Assembly: GCA_965221135.1 (NCBI GenBank)
Contig: CBDCRZ010000056.1
Location: forward strand, 1 to 64,000
Direction: 5' to 3'
DNA from: Sansalvadorimonas sp965221135
GTDB taxonomy: Bacteria > Pseudomonadota > Gammaproteobacteria > Pseudomonadales > Endozoicomonadaceae
Length of the DNA: 64,000 bases
Shown here: one piece after another, positions 1-8,514 of the stretch
How positions within the stretch are numbered: position 1 is the first letter of the stretch
How the letters are laid out: each line of letters opens with the position of its first letter
Notes under the pieces: generated by a model
What the model saw: the letters and a program-made list of their open reading frames with translations, nothing else
What the model was told of the DNA's origin: nothing
The model's database searches: none
Position numbers and translations under genes: made by a program

Positions 1-3000
1 AGCGCATTAACAGATGTTCTTCCAGATACCTTACTGGCAGGAGATTTCAAAGACCTGCCCACCGCTCTGGTCACCGGTCAGACAGGCAGTCACCGGCGCC
101 AGCAACGCCGGGTTAAACGGCTGGCGTCGCGAGTCAGCCAACACCCTCTGGTCTTTCTGCAAGGGGTGGCCGGTGCTGGCAAAAGTCATATGGCGCAGGC
201 CATAGTGGGGGAGCTGAGAAAAACAGAAGACTGGGAGGCCATGCCTGAACCGATAGTGCTGAGCCTGGGGCCGGAAACCTCCGTCGAAACCCTGTACGGT
301 CAAGAGGCGCTTAACGATCGTATCGATGGTGACCGGTACACCACATTTGCTCCGGGCCCCTTATTGCAATGGGCCATGAATACCAATCCACCGGTATTGA
401 TTCTGGATGAGGCTAATCTGGTGCAAGAGGGTGTACTGGCACCACTGGCCGGACTCACCAGAAACCCGCCACAACTCTGTTTTCAGGGAGAAACCTTCCT
501 GCTGACTGATCGCCACCGGGTGATCCTCACCGGTAATCCGGATCACTACGACGGACGACACATGGACAGCGTCGTAAAACAACGCATGCTGACGCTCTAT
601 TATCGTCCCTTGCCTCCCGACACCCTGGCCGAACTGATTATACAGCCGGCCTTGTCTCAAAGCTGGTCGCCTGAACTGAAAGCACACACGACTCAGGCCA
701 TGCTCAGCCTCTATGAACACTATGGAAACCTGTTGCCGGACGGCCTGACTCCCCGGGATTTGCAGGATGTTCTGGCCCATATGAAACAGATGCTCAGGCA
801 TGCCCACGAGTTCAAGGCAGAGAGCATCACAAACCTTCAAGCCAGCACACTGGTCTGGCAGGCTTTTGCAGACAGCCTTGCGGGTGCGATAGCGTCAGCG
901 CACCAGCCTCGATTAACGGCACTCGAACACTGGTACCAGGGACATTTCCCCGGTCATGGGCTTGAAGAGAAGGCTCTCAGCGAACCCCGGCAACGGGTGT
1001 TTGAAAGCTTTTTGCAGGAACTTCGCAAGACCAATTCCGACATTGACTTGTGCACCGGGCCGGTGGTGGCGTTGGTGCGCCATTACTGGCTATTTCTCGA
1101 CAAGTTGTCTGTGGGCAGGCAGCAAGGCGGCATTTCCCAGGGGCGACGCGGGTTGCTGGTCGAAGGCCCGGCAGGCTGGGGGAAAGACTTGATCCTGACT
1201 CGGGTTCTCGGTCTATGGCAGCAGCAACATTTCAATCAAGACCGGCATCCACAATCAGTGGCATCTGTCGCTTATATCAATGCCAAACCTTCCCAGTGGG
1301 GCGCTCAGGTCGGCCTTATAAAAACCGCTATGAAGCAGGGACGAAAACTGGTGATCAGCGAGCTCAACCTGCTGCCCAGCAGGTATCTTGAGGGGTTGTT
1401 CAATGAAGTACTCACCGGTGACGTCCAACCGGGTTTTGCCCTGTTTGCGACCATGAACCCATCGTCCTTTGGCGGGCGGGAACCTTTATCCCCTGCCTTA
1501 AAGAATCGCTGTACCCAGGTCCAGCTGAACCCTCTGGAAAAAGATGATCTGAAGGGTATTCTGCAACGGCGATATCCTGGGCACCATGCTATGAATACCT
1601 GGTTGTCAGAACGATACCAGGTGCTGTCTGATCAGTTGGTGAAATGTCACTCCCCCATTCAGCTCACACTGAGTGATCTGCTTCGGGGCGCTGAGGCTTT
1701 GCAGAACAGTGGTCAGACATGTTGGCAGCAAAGTTTTCATTCCTGCTACGGTCTGGGTCTGCACTCGCTGCAATGGGGCCCCGCGGCGTTGGAAGCTGCC
1801 GTGATGACCGCTCAGTCTGAACCCATGGATGATGGGAGAAAGCAGAGACAACAGGCGTTGTCCCTTTTGATTAATGGCCAGCGGAAAACGGCTGTTGTGG
1901 TGAAACTGTTACCAGAAGGTGAACGACCGGCTTTTAATCCATCAACAAACACACTGTTTCTGCCAGATAATTCTGATCAGGCTGAACTGCAGGCGACAGA
2001 GTACTTTGCTTTCGAGAACAAGAACCAAACCACCGCGCCTCAAGTCACTGTAATAAAAGGCTTCAGCGAACCTGGTTTTAGCGGGGACATTACATCCCCG
2101 AGACATTATGATGTCACCAAATATTTTTTTGGGCAGGGTTTTGACACCACCGAATACAGGCTTAAATTATACGACATGAGGATGGTTGGCAACGTGTTGC
2201 AACGCAGCATCATTCCGTGCGATGAAGGTGGGGTTGATATTCTGAGCGTCCCTCATTCGTGGAATGATTTTACCGCTCTGTCAGAAACGGAGCAGCTGGG
2301 AACCATAACTTTGCGGCTGAATGATCAACACTGGCAGGCTTTGCCTGGACTGTCAGCCAATGATCAGTTGCAGGCCTTGCAGTGTCAGTCAGCACTTGAA
2401 ATCGGCCGGGGAAAAATCACTGGCCAGCTATTGGTGAAATTGAAATCTTCTTCCCTCTCAACACAGACCCAATTGGTCAGAGTTGATTTTATTATCAAAC
2501 CTGATCAGGACGCGTTCAGGCGATTGGTGAAAGAAGACCGCGTAACTGTTCAGAGCGACCTCTGTCACCCTGCTCTACGGTCATACCTGAATGAACAGGT
2601 ATTCAGCCCTGAGGCTCAGAGCAACTCAAACTGTCGGCATCTGCAAGAAATTAAAAAGATAACCAATAAAGCAGAGCAGCTGAAAAAACTGGGTCAATGG
2701 TGTAGATCATTGGACAGTGACCGTAATGTATCAGGCAAAGGGCTGGAGCTGCTGGTTAGCATTATCAAAGAAAAGCAAGGTGCTTGCGCACAGCGTAGCC
2801 AGGTATATCAAGTGCTGTGTAACTATCTGGGTGTGAAAGCAAGATTGGTCAGAAATACAGAGCATATGTACTGTGAGGTTAGCCTTAATGGGGGCAAGCA
2901 GTGGCGGCAGGTGCAGTTAGGGGGCGGAGGGCAATTTACCACCGAAATACAGGAGCCCGATTTTCTTCCCGAAATAAATATCGAGGCATCCTCGAGAAGA

Positions 3001-4362
3001 GAGCGGGAAGATGAGGCTGAATTGTCTGTTGGATTGTCTGCTGACTTGTGTGTATTGGACAACTTTTTGAAACTGTATAAAGCGTGCGTTCAGGAGTCGG
3101 ACGCTGTAAGGGCTGCAGTGGCATGGCAACAACTTCAAAAGTTTCTTACCAGCGAATATGTAAATAAAAGATACTGTTACTGCGAACTTTTTACGGAAGG
3201 ATATTTTGAATCCCTTTTGAACAAAGGCTTTGAACTGGATAAGGATATACCCGATATGTTCCTGAACTGGCGACGGCAGGTGGAGGCAATGCGCAATCAT
3301 GTATTTTTTGATGACTACTATAGAAACTTTAAAATAGATGTTTTAAATTTTTTCCTGAAAATACACGATCTGTGGGAGTCAGGCGTTCTGAGCGAGCGGC
3401 GCTATATCGCAGTGGTTGGTCGGGGCCTGGGATTGATTAAGCAGGGTACCCTCTCTGCCGGAGCCGTATTGTCTCTGTTGGAACAACTGGCTCAGGATCC
3501 TTACTGGGGCAAACAGGCCGAGGACTTGCTAGTTGATTTTTACCAGCAGTTGACGCAACCAAGGCAGTGGGTCTTTTCAGAAAACCCACATAGTATTTAT
3601 CCGTCAAAGGTACACGATCTGCAAGGAGAATCTAAAACGCTGCTCACAGCATTGCAGCAGACATCGGTAGGCAATGAGTGGAGCTGGACCTGTAGTGGTC
3701 AATTACCCAATATCGAACGGATGGCGCAGAAAAAAGCGGCCTTCCCGGTGAGTCAGGAGAGCCAAAAGGCACGTCCGGTTTTTTTCAATCTACCGTTTTG
3801 CAATACTAAAATATCGAGTGCGCTATTTGATATCTATGAAGCTTTCGTGAATGACCCAGTGATGCAAAACAAAATACCAGGAATAAAAAAGCTGGCGGGT
3901 CGAAGGGGTGACGACGATTTTGATTTAAATGTTTATTATCAGCAAAAAGAACAAAATGAAGCTGTTGTACTTACATTCCTGGCTTGGTTATTCCGGCAGG
4001 ATACGCAGAAATCATGGCGCTGCCTCGCTATTGAGAAAACCAGGATCTACAGGGGGAAAATAATAGAAGCACCATTGCCTGGTTGTTATCCGGCTTTCTC
4101 TCAAATGGAGTTGGCTTCTGAATATCCGGCTGATCTATTCAATAGTGCAGTATCCTGGACAACTAATCGTCATACTGGCCTCGAAAACCCAGCCCTGAAT
4201 CCGGAAAGAGTTAAAAAGGCATTTGGAGAGCCTTCTGCGTTGGTCATTACCCCTGATTTACTGTACACAGGCTATCGGGAATATTTGGAAACCATGGATT
4301 GGGGGGTTGGAGGTAAACTATTTGCAGCCATTTCCGCAAAAGATATGCGCCAAGACGCATAA
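1..4362 (+). CDS. Large AAA+ (AAA_5/MoxR-midasin type) ATPase with a transglutaminase-like region, 5' end outside window
   Basis: The reading frame is open from base 1, so the true start lies upstream; about 1453 codons are visible. First ATPase unit: Walker A GVAGAGKS at visible residues 55-62 and Walker B LILDEAN near 133-139. Second unit: GPAGWGKD at 389-396, then VISELNLLPS and FATMNPSSFGG, which resemble the AAA_5 (dynein-related/midasin) family pattern. In the second unit the Thr/Ser after the Walker A lysine is Asp and the Walker B Asp is Ser, so it may not hydrolyse ATP. Residues about 915-965 look like a transglutaminase/cysteine-protease core: Cys929 in GACAQRS and His955 in TEHMYCEV, but the position expected to hold Asp reads Gln. 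MoxR ATPases and transglutaminase-like proteins are often neighbours; here they are fused. The C-terminal 450 residues are not recognised. Chaperone-like ATPase or effector are both possible. Confidence 0.8.
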   Translation, partial: SALTDVLPDTLLAGDFKDLPTALVTGQTGSHRRQQRRVKRLASRVSQHPLVFLQGVAGAGKSHMAQAIVGELRKTEDWEAMPEPIVLSLGPETSVETLYGQEALNDRIDGDRYTTFAPGPLLQWAMNTNPPVLILDEANLVQEGVLAPLAGLTRNPPQLCFQGETFLLTDRHRVILTGNPDHYDGRHMDSVVKQRMLTLYYRPLPPDTLAELIIQPALSQSWSPELKAHTTQAMLSLYEHYGNLLPDGLTPRDLQDVLAHMKQMLRHAHEFKAESITNLQASTLVWQAFADSLAGAIASAHQPRLTALEHWYQGHFPGHGLEEKALSEPRQRVFESFLQELRKTNSDIDLCTGPVVALVRHYWLFLDKLSVGRQQGGISQGRRGLLVEGPAGWGKDLILTRVLGLWQQQHFNQDRHPQSVASVAYINAKPSQWGAQVGLIKTAMKQGRKLVISELNLLPSRYLEGLFNEVLTGDVQPGFALFATMNPSSFGGREPLSPALKNRCTQVQLNPLEKDDLKGILQRRYPGHHAMNTWLSERYQVLSDQLVKCHSPIQLTLSDLLRGAEALQNSGQTCWQQSFHSCYGLGLHSLQWGPAALEAAVMTAQSEPMDDGRKQRQQALSLLINGQRKTAVVVKLLPEGERPAFNPSTNTLFLPDNSDQAELQATEYFAFENKNQTTAPQVTVIKGFSEPGFSGDITSPRHYDVTKYFFGQGFDTTEYRLKLYDMRMVGNVLQRSIIPCDEGGVDILSVPHSWNDFTALSETEQLGTITLRLNDQHWQALPGLSANDQLQALQCQSALEIGRGKITGQLLVKLKSSSLSTQTQLVRVDFIIKPDQDAFRRLVKEDRVTVQSDLCHPALRSYLNEQVFSPEAQSNSNCRHLQEIKKITNKAEQLKKLGQWCRSLDSDRNVSGKGLELLVSIIKEKQGACAQRSQVYQVLCNYLGVKARLVRNTEHMYCEVSLNGGKQWRQVQLGGGGQFTTEIQEPDFLPEINIEASSRREREDEAELSVGLSADLCVLDNFLKLYKACVQESDAVRAAVAWQQLQKFLTSEYVNKRYCYCELFTEGYFESLLNKGFELDKDIPDMFLNWRRQVEAMRNHVFFDDYYRNFKIDVLNFFLKIHDLWESGVLSERRYIAVVGRGLGLIKQGTLSAGAVLSLLEQLAQDPYWGKQAEDLLVDFYQQLTQPRQWVFSENPHSIYPSKVHDLQGESKTLLTALQQTSVGNEWSWTCSGQLPNIERMAQKKAAFPVSQESQKARPVFFNLPFCNTKISSALFDIYEAFVNDPVMQNKIPGIKKLAGRRGDDDFDLNVYYQQKEQNEAVVLTFLAWLFRQDTQKSWRCLAIEKTRIYRGKIIEAPLPGCYPAFSQMELASEYPADLFNSAVSWTTNRHTGLENPALNPERVKKAFGEPSALVITPDLLYTGYREYLETMDWGVGGKLFAAISAKDMRQDA

Positions 4363-4363
4363 G

Positions 4364-4585
4364 TGAGGGTCAAGTCGCCTCTGTTTCCTGAAGGCGCACC
4401 CTGCCTGCCCGACAGCAAACGGCTCATGACAACCAATCTGATATTCTCACTGACGACACAGGACTTTTCGTTTAGGCAGAATCAGGAATCAAGCAGCAGA
4501 TGTTCTTCCCTTGCCCGTGTCCCTGCGTGATAGCCGCAAATAACGAGTGGCAGCAGTCAATGAGAAACCACTCAAACAGGCTTCT
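4364..4585. repeat. 222-bp direct repeat, copy 1
   Basis: Nearly identical to 6821-7042, same orientation and same length, with only a few substitutions. On the minus strand it contains the last 37-38 codons of an IS630-type transposase (stop at 4472-4474, then a GC-rich 3' flank). The two copies bracket the ankyrin gene at 5096-6709. Confidence 0.85.
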
Positions 4586-4802
4586 TATGGTAAACCATAA
4601 AGAAACTTTCGATTTTTGGTTGTGCCAGGCTTCCCTGAATCTGGGCAGGCATCTGTGATTTTTTACCTCCTACCGACTTAACCGACAGGGCCTGTCAATT
4701 CGTCATCGCCTCATCCTGAGACAATCCAGCTATCTTGAATTTCCAGCATAAGCAGAGTTCTTAGGAGAAAAGACTTATGAGCAATTTTGACGCTTATGCC
4801 CG
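4586..4802. other. Intergenic, no gene recognised
   Basis: Between the 222-bp repeat and the amidohydrolase remnant. A GGAG followed by ATG at 4777 opens only a short frame that stops within about 33 codons. Nothing else is supported. Confidence 0.5.
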
Positions 4803-4964
4803 GAGGCCGCACTGGTGTATTCAAGCCGGGCTAATGATGTCTGTCACACTATCATCGATGGTCAGCTGCTTATGAAAAACAGACAGGTGGCAGGTATTAA
4901 TGAAGAAGAAATTCTTAGAGAACTGCGGAAGCGCGCTCTGCAATTAAAGCGGAGAAGTTTATAA
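4803..4964 (+). pseudogene. C-terminal remnant of an amidohydrolase (MtaD/SsnA-like deaminase)
   Basis: A 53-codon frame ending in TAA at 4962-4964 reads ALVYSSRANDVCHTIIDGQL and continues to a basic helix. This is the typical end of the S-adenosylhomocysteine/5'-methylthioadenosine deaminase group of amidohydrolases (VYSANGxDVxHTIVDG, then IxEEEIL). No metal-binding or catalytic part remains, and the sequence before 4803 is in another frame. A dead fragment, probably stranded when the flanking repeat and ankyrin gene arrived. Confidence 0.55.
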
Positions 4965-5095
4965 TTCGATATTGTTTGAGGCCGCCTGATCTTCTACAAC
5001 TTATCAGAACTCTATCACATCTATAGCCCTTCACTTTTCTAGAGAACAATTGTCAGATCAGGTGGTCATCAGGATTTACCTTTGAGGCGGTGAAA

Positions 5096-6709
5096 CTATA
5101 ACTTTGTATCAAGGTGAAGCCGGTTGAATATTCGGGTTACTCCACTGTGTAAAGTGATTTGTTTCTCTTCAACAGGTTCTATCCATTCATCTTCAGCTGT
5201 CTTAAGTTGTGTGATTATTCTTGCTAATTTGTCCTTTTGATTTCTTGGAGGATAGTCGCTCAATCGGTGACGGGCATATTCTCTGGGGCTCATTTTGTGT
5301 AACCCGGTATCCCCCCAGCGATTTGTACAAATTGTGGGATTGGCACCACCGGCAATGAGTGTATGCACCACTTCAGGATGAGCGCCCTGAACTGCGAGAT
5401 GCAGCGGAGTTTTACCACTATTACCACGGTGATTTATGCTGGTTTTGTCGGCCAACAATCTAACTATATTACAGTGGCCACTCAAGCAAGCTTGACCTAA
5501 AGGAATATCTTGCGCGTGGTTAGGTGCATGGGCATCAGCCCCTTCGATTTGAATTAAAAGCCTTGCTGCATCGTAGCTGCCATTTCGACAGGCCACCCAT
5601 AGAGCATCTTTATAATTCCCAGTGATACCGGCTTGTGCGTTGGCTCGGATAAGAGCATTTACAGCATGGTGTAAATTACTTTTTGCCGCTAGATACAAAG
5701 GTGTTGTATAGGAATCAGAATTGATGCTTTCGTTGATTTTAACGTCACCAACATGGATCAGTACTACAGCGGCTTCCTCATGTTTACCTTCAAGCGCCAG
5801 ATGCAAGGCTGAGAACCCGTCGGGAGTTGTTTGATTGACATCGACACCAGGGATATGAGCGAGAATATGCACAATTTTACTATGGCCAAATTTACAGGCC
5901 AGGTGCAGAGCAGTTGCTCCTGCATCATTGGTTTGGTTTATATCAATTCCAGATATTTGGAGTAGAGCGTTTAAAATCTCAATGTTACCGCTTGCACTGG
6001 CTAGATGTAGAACGGTGTTGCCGTTTTGGGTCGAACCATATATTTCAAGAGCACTTATATAAAATTGAGTACTGCGCCCCGCGGCAATAAAGCCGTGTTC
6101 GTGGCTGATTTTTCCATATTCCGTTGTGTTATCTGAGAGGAAATACGCCAAGGTTTTGATGATACGTTTCACCATGTCAGCGTCTTTAGCTTGAACAGCC
6201 TTATACAACATATGAGACAAATCTTTCATTGCTCCATGAATATCGCATCTATCGCTGCTGAAAAGAATATCCACGACATCGGTATGACCATTGTGAGCGG
6301 CTATCAGCAGAGGTGTAAAAAGCGGGTATTTGGTATCATTAGATGAAGAGCGATACAGACACTTTACATTTATATCCTCCCCGGAAATTGGGGCAAGAAT
6401 CCTGACCACGGATGTCTGACCATACTCTGCAGCCAGATAGAGTGCTGTAACCTCGACTTGATCTGGTTCTCTGGGATGACGTATGCCAGGGTCGAAGCCT
6501 TGTTGGTTTATCCAGTGCTCAACGATATCGGTACGACCAGCTCTGCATGCGGAGAAGAACTGATGCTCGTTCTTATATTCCTGTTCAAAAGGAGGTTGGC
6601 CGTTCCAGGGCTCATAGTCATCCCAGCCTGACTGTGCACTCATACAGACAGAAAGAAAGAGACTGAACAATATAATAGAGCGGGGAGGGGAAATGAATGT
6701 GTATTTCAT
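5096..6709 (-). CDS. Secreted ankyrin-repeat protein
   Basis: 537 residues. The N-terminus is a signal peptide (basic MKYTFISPPR, hydrophobic IILFSLFLSVCMS, likely cleavage near SAQS), so the protein should be exported. From about residue 60 to 490 there are at least nine ankyrin units, recognisable by TPLHLA and ALHLA(C/L) starts, for example NTVLHLASASGNIEIL, ATALHLACKFGHSKIV and TPLHLAVQGAHPEVV. Ankyrin arrays bind other proteins; in symbionts and pathogens such secreted proteins often act on host targets, which is inference here. No enzymatic domain is visible. The gene stands alone between two 222-bp direct repeats, suggesting it moved or was captured as a unit. Confidence 0.85.
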   Translation of the reverse strand: MKYTFISPPRSIILFSLFLSVCMSAQSGWDDYEPWNGQPPFEQEYKNEHQFFSACRAGRTDIVEHWINQQGFDPGIRHPREPDQVEVTALYLAAEYGQTSVVRILAPISGEDINVKCLYRSSSNDTKYPLFTPLLIAAHNGHTDVVDILFSSDRCDIHGAMKDLSHMLYKAVQAKDADMVKRIIKTLAYFLSDNTTEYGKISHEHGFIAAGRSTQFYISALEIYGSTQNGNTVLHLASASGNIEILNALLQISGIDINQTNDAGATALHLACKFGHSKIVHILAHIPGVDVNQTTPDGFSALHLALEGKHEEAAVVLIHVGDVKINESINSDSYTTPLYLAAKSNLHHAVNALIRANAQAGITGNYKDALWVACRNGSYDAARLLIQIEGADAHAPNHAQDIPLGQACLSGHCNIVRLLADKTSINHRGNSGKTPLHLAVQGAHPEVVHTLIAGGANPTICTNRWGDTGLHKMSPREYARHRLSDYPPRNQKDKLARIITQLKTAEDEWIEPVEEKQITLHSGVTRIFNRLHLDTKL

Positions 6710-6820
6710 TTAGCAGCGCACCTGTATTTGCAGAGTCAAGAGAGTAGATGGCAGATAAAGAAATTTGAAACATTGTTTGCTCACAGTGACTCAAAGCCGA
6801 TGGCCCTGACCAGGGGCGGT

Positions 6821-7042
6821 TGAGGATCAAGTCGCCTCTGTTTCCTGAAGGCGCACCCTGCCTGCCCGACAGCAAACGGCTCATGACAACCAATCTGATA
6901 TTCTCACTGACGACACAGGGCTTTTCGTTTAGGCAGAATCAGGAATCAAGCAGCGGATGTTCTTCCCTTGCCCGTGTCCCTGCGTGATAGCCGCAAATAA
7001 CCAGTGCCAGCAGTCAATGAGAAACCACTCAAACAGGCTTCT
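6821..7042. repeat. 222-bp direct repeat, copy 2
   Basis: Second copy of the repeat at 4364-4585. Here it continues into more of the IS630-type transposase gene, so this copy is probably the parent and copy 1 the duplicated end. Confidence 0.85.
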
Positions 7043-7150
7043 CATTGTTTTACGAATGAGCCCAATAAAGTCATCTTTGGTCTTCAAGGCCGCTTTACCC
7101 AGTTTCCTCTTGAGGTAGCTCCAAACGAGTTCATCGGTATGTCCATCTGT
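6929..7150 (-). pseudogene. IS630-family transposase, C-terminal remnant
   Basis: Reading the minus strand from about 7150 gives TDELVWSYLKRKLGKAALKT and on to FEWFLIDC and IPDSA, stop at 6929-6931. The pattern (E-x-x-W-x-x-LK after the last catalytic region) is that of the IS630/Tc1-like DDE_3 transposases. Only about 74 codons remain; the catalytic aspartates and the DNA-binding region are absent. Its last 38 codons also occur in copy 1 of the 222-bp repeat (4472-4585). Confidence 0.65.
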
Positions 7151-7233
7151 GATGATGTCTTCTCTTTATCCTAATGTATGATACAAACCAATTATTTTCG
7201 GCTGGCGGGACGCTGGCCTGACCAGGATCATAC

Positions 7234-8514
7234 ATGCGTATTCTGCACACCTCCGACTGGCACCTCGGCCAGCACTTTATGGGCAAAACCCGGGAGCAGG
7301 AACATCGGCTCTTCCTCGACTGGCTGCTGGAAACTGTACGACAGAAGAAGGTCGATGCGGTGGTGATTGCCGGTGATATCTTTGATACCGGTGTGCCTCC
7401 CAGTTATGCCCGCACTCTTTACAACCAGTTTATTGTCGAGCTGCAGGCTGCCGGGAAATGTCAGCTGGTGGTGCTGGGGGGAAACCATGATTCGGTCGCC
7501 ACACTGCATGAATCCCGCAGCATCCTTGCCTGTTTAAATACCTCAGTGATTGGTGCAGCGGGTGATGACCCGGCAAAACAGGTCGTGGTGTTGAAGGATC
7601 GCAAGGGGCGCCCTGGACTGGTGTTGTGTGCCATTCCCTATATTCGCCCAAGAGATGTACTGGTCAGCCGGGCAGGGGAGTCCGGAGAAGATAAACAGCA
7701 GGCGTTACTCAGTGCCATGACCGAACACTATAAAGCGGTGTACCAGGTTGCTGAGGAGGAAGCCAAAGAGATGGGTATTCCGGTGATGGCAACCGGTCAT
7801 CTGACCACTGTTGGCGGCAAACTCTCTGAGTCGGTACGGGAAATCTATATCGGCACCCTGTCGGCTTTCCCTGCCTCTGCCTTTCCTCCTGCCGATTATA
7901 TTGCCCTTGGTCATTTACACCGTGGGCAAACAGTTTCAGAGCACAACCATATTCGCTATTCCGGTTCCCCTATTCCCCTGAGTTTTGATGAGTGTTCATC
8001 GGGAAAGCAGCTCTCAGGAAAGCAAGTGCTGCTGGTGGATTTTGAGGGTGATGAACTGTCCAAAGTCTCTTCCCTTGATGTGCCACTGTTCCGCAAACTG
8101 GCCAGCTTAAAAGGTGATATTGATACTCTGACCGCACAGTTACAGGATATTGCTGAGCAGAAGCAGGACGAAGAACTGACTCCCTGGGTGGAAATTGTGG
8201 TTGATGGCGACAGCTGGATCAGTGATCTGCAAAGCCGTATTCAGGAAGTGACCGATGATCTTCCTGTGGATGTGCTGCGTGTGCGGCGCAAACGTCAGGA
8301 ATCAACAAAGTCTTTAGATCGGGAACAACAGGAAACCCTTGCTGAGCTACAGGTGGCAGATGTTTTTAACCGTCGGCTTGAGAGTGAAGAGTTGTCGGAA
8401 GACGTTGGTAAAAAGCTGACATCTGCTTTCAATGAAGTTGTGGCTGAACTGGAAGAAGAGAAGTTGCTGGGCAATGTGATTAAACGTGAGACTCACAAGG
8501 AAACTGCAAAATGA
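7234..8514 (+). CDS. sbcD: Nuclease SbcCD subunit D (SbcD/Mre11-type)
   Basis: 426 residues, usual length for SbcD. This is the phosphoesterase subunit of the SbcCD (Mre11-Rad50-like) nuclease, which cuts DNA hairpins and protein-blocked ends with 3'-5' exonuclease and endonuclease activity on Mn2+. Metal-binding motifs are complete: SDWHLG (D8, H10), GDIFD (D48), GNHDS (N84, H85), the GHL histidine and LGHLH. The start ATG at 7234 directly opens with the conserved MRILHTSDWH. The stop overlaps the sbcC start in ATGA, indicating translational coupling. Looks intact. Confidence 0.97.
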   Translation: MRILHTSDWHLGQHFMGKTREQEHRLFLDWLLETVRQKKVDAVVIAGDIFDTGVPPSYARTLYNQFIVELQAAGKCQLVVLGGNHDSVATLHESRSILACLNTSVIGAAGDDPAKQVVVLKDRKGRPGLVLCAIPYIRPRDVLVSRAGESGEDKQQALLSAMTEHYKAVYQVAEEEAKEMGIPVMATGHLTTVGGKLSESVREIYIGTLSAFPASAFPPADYIALGHLHRGQTVSEHNHIRYSGSPIPLSFDECSSGKQLSGKQVLLVDFEGDELSKVSSLDVPLFRKLASLKGDIDTLTAQLQDIAEQKQDEELTPWVEIVVDGDSWISDLQSRIQEVTDDLPVDVLRVRRKRQESTKSLDREQQETLAELQVADVFNRRLESEELSEDVGKKLTSAFNEVVAELEEEKLLGNVIKRETHKETAK

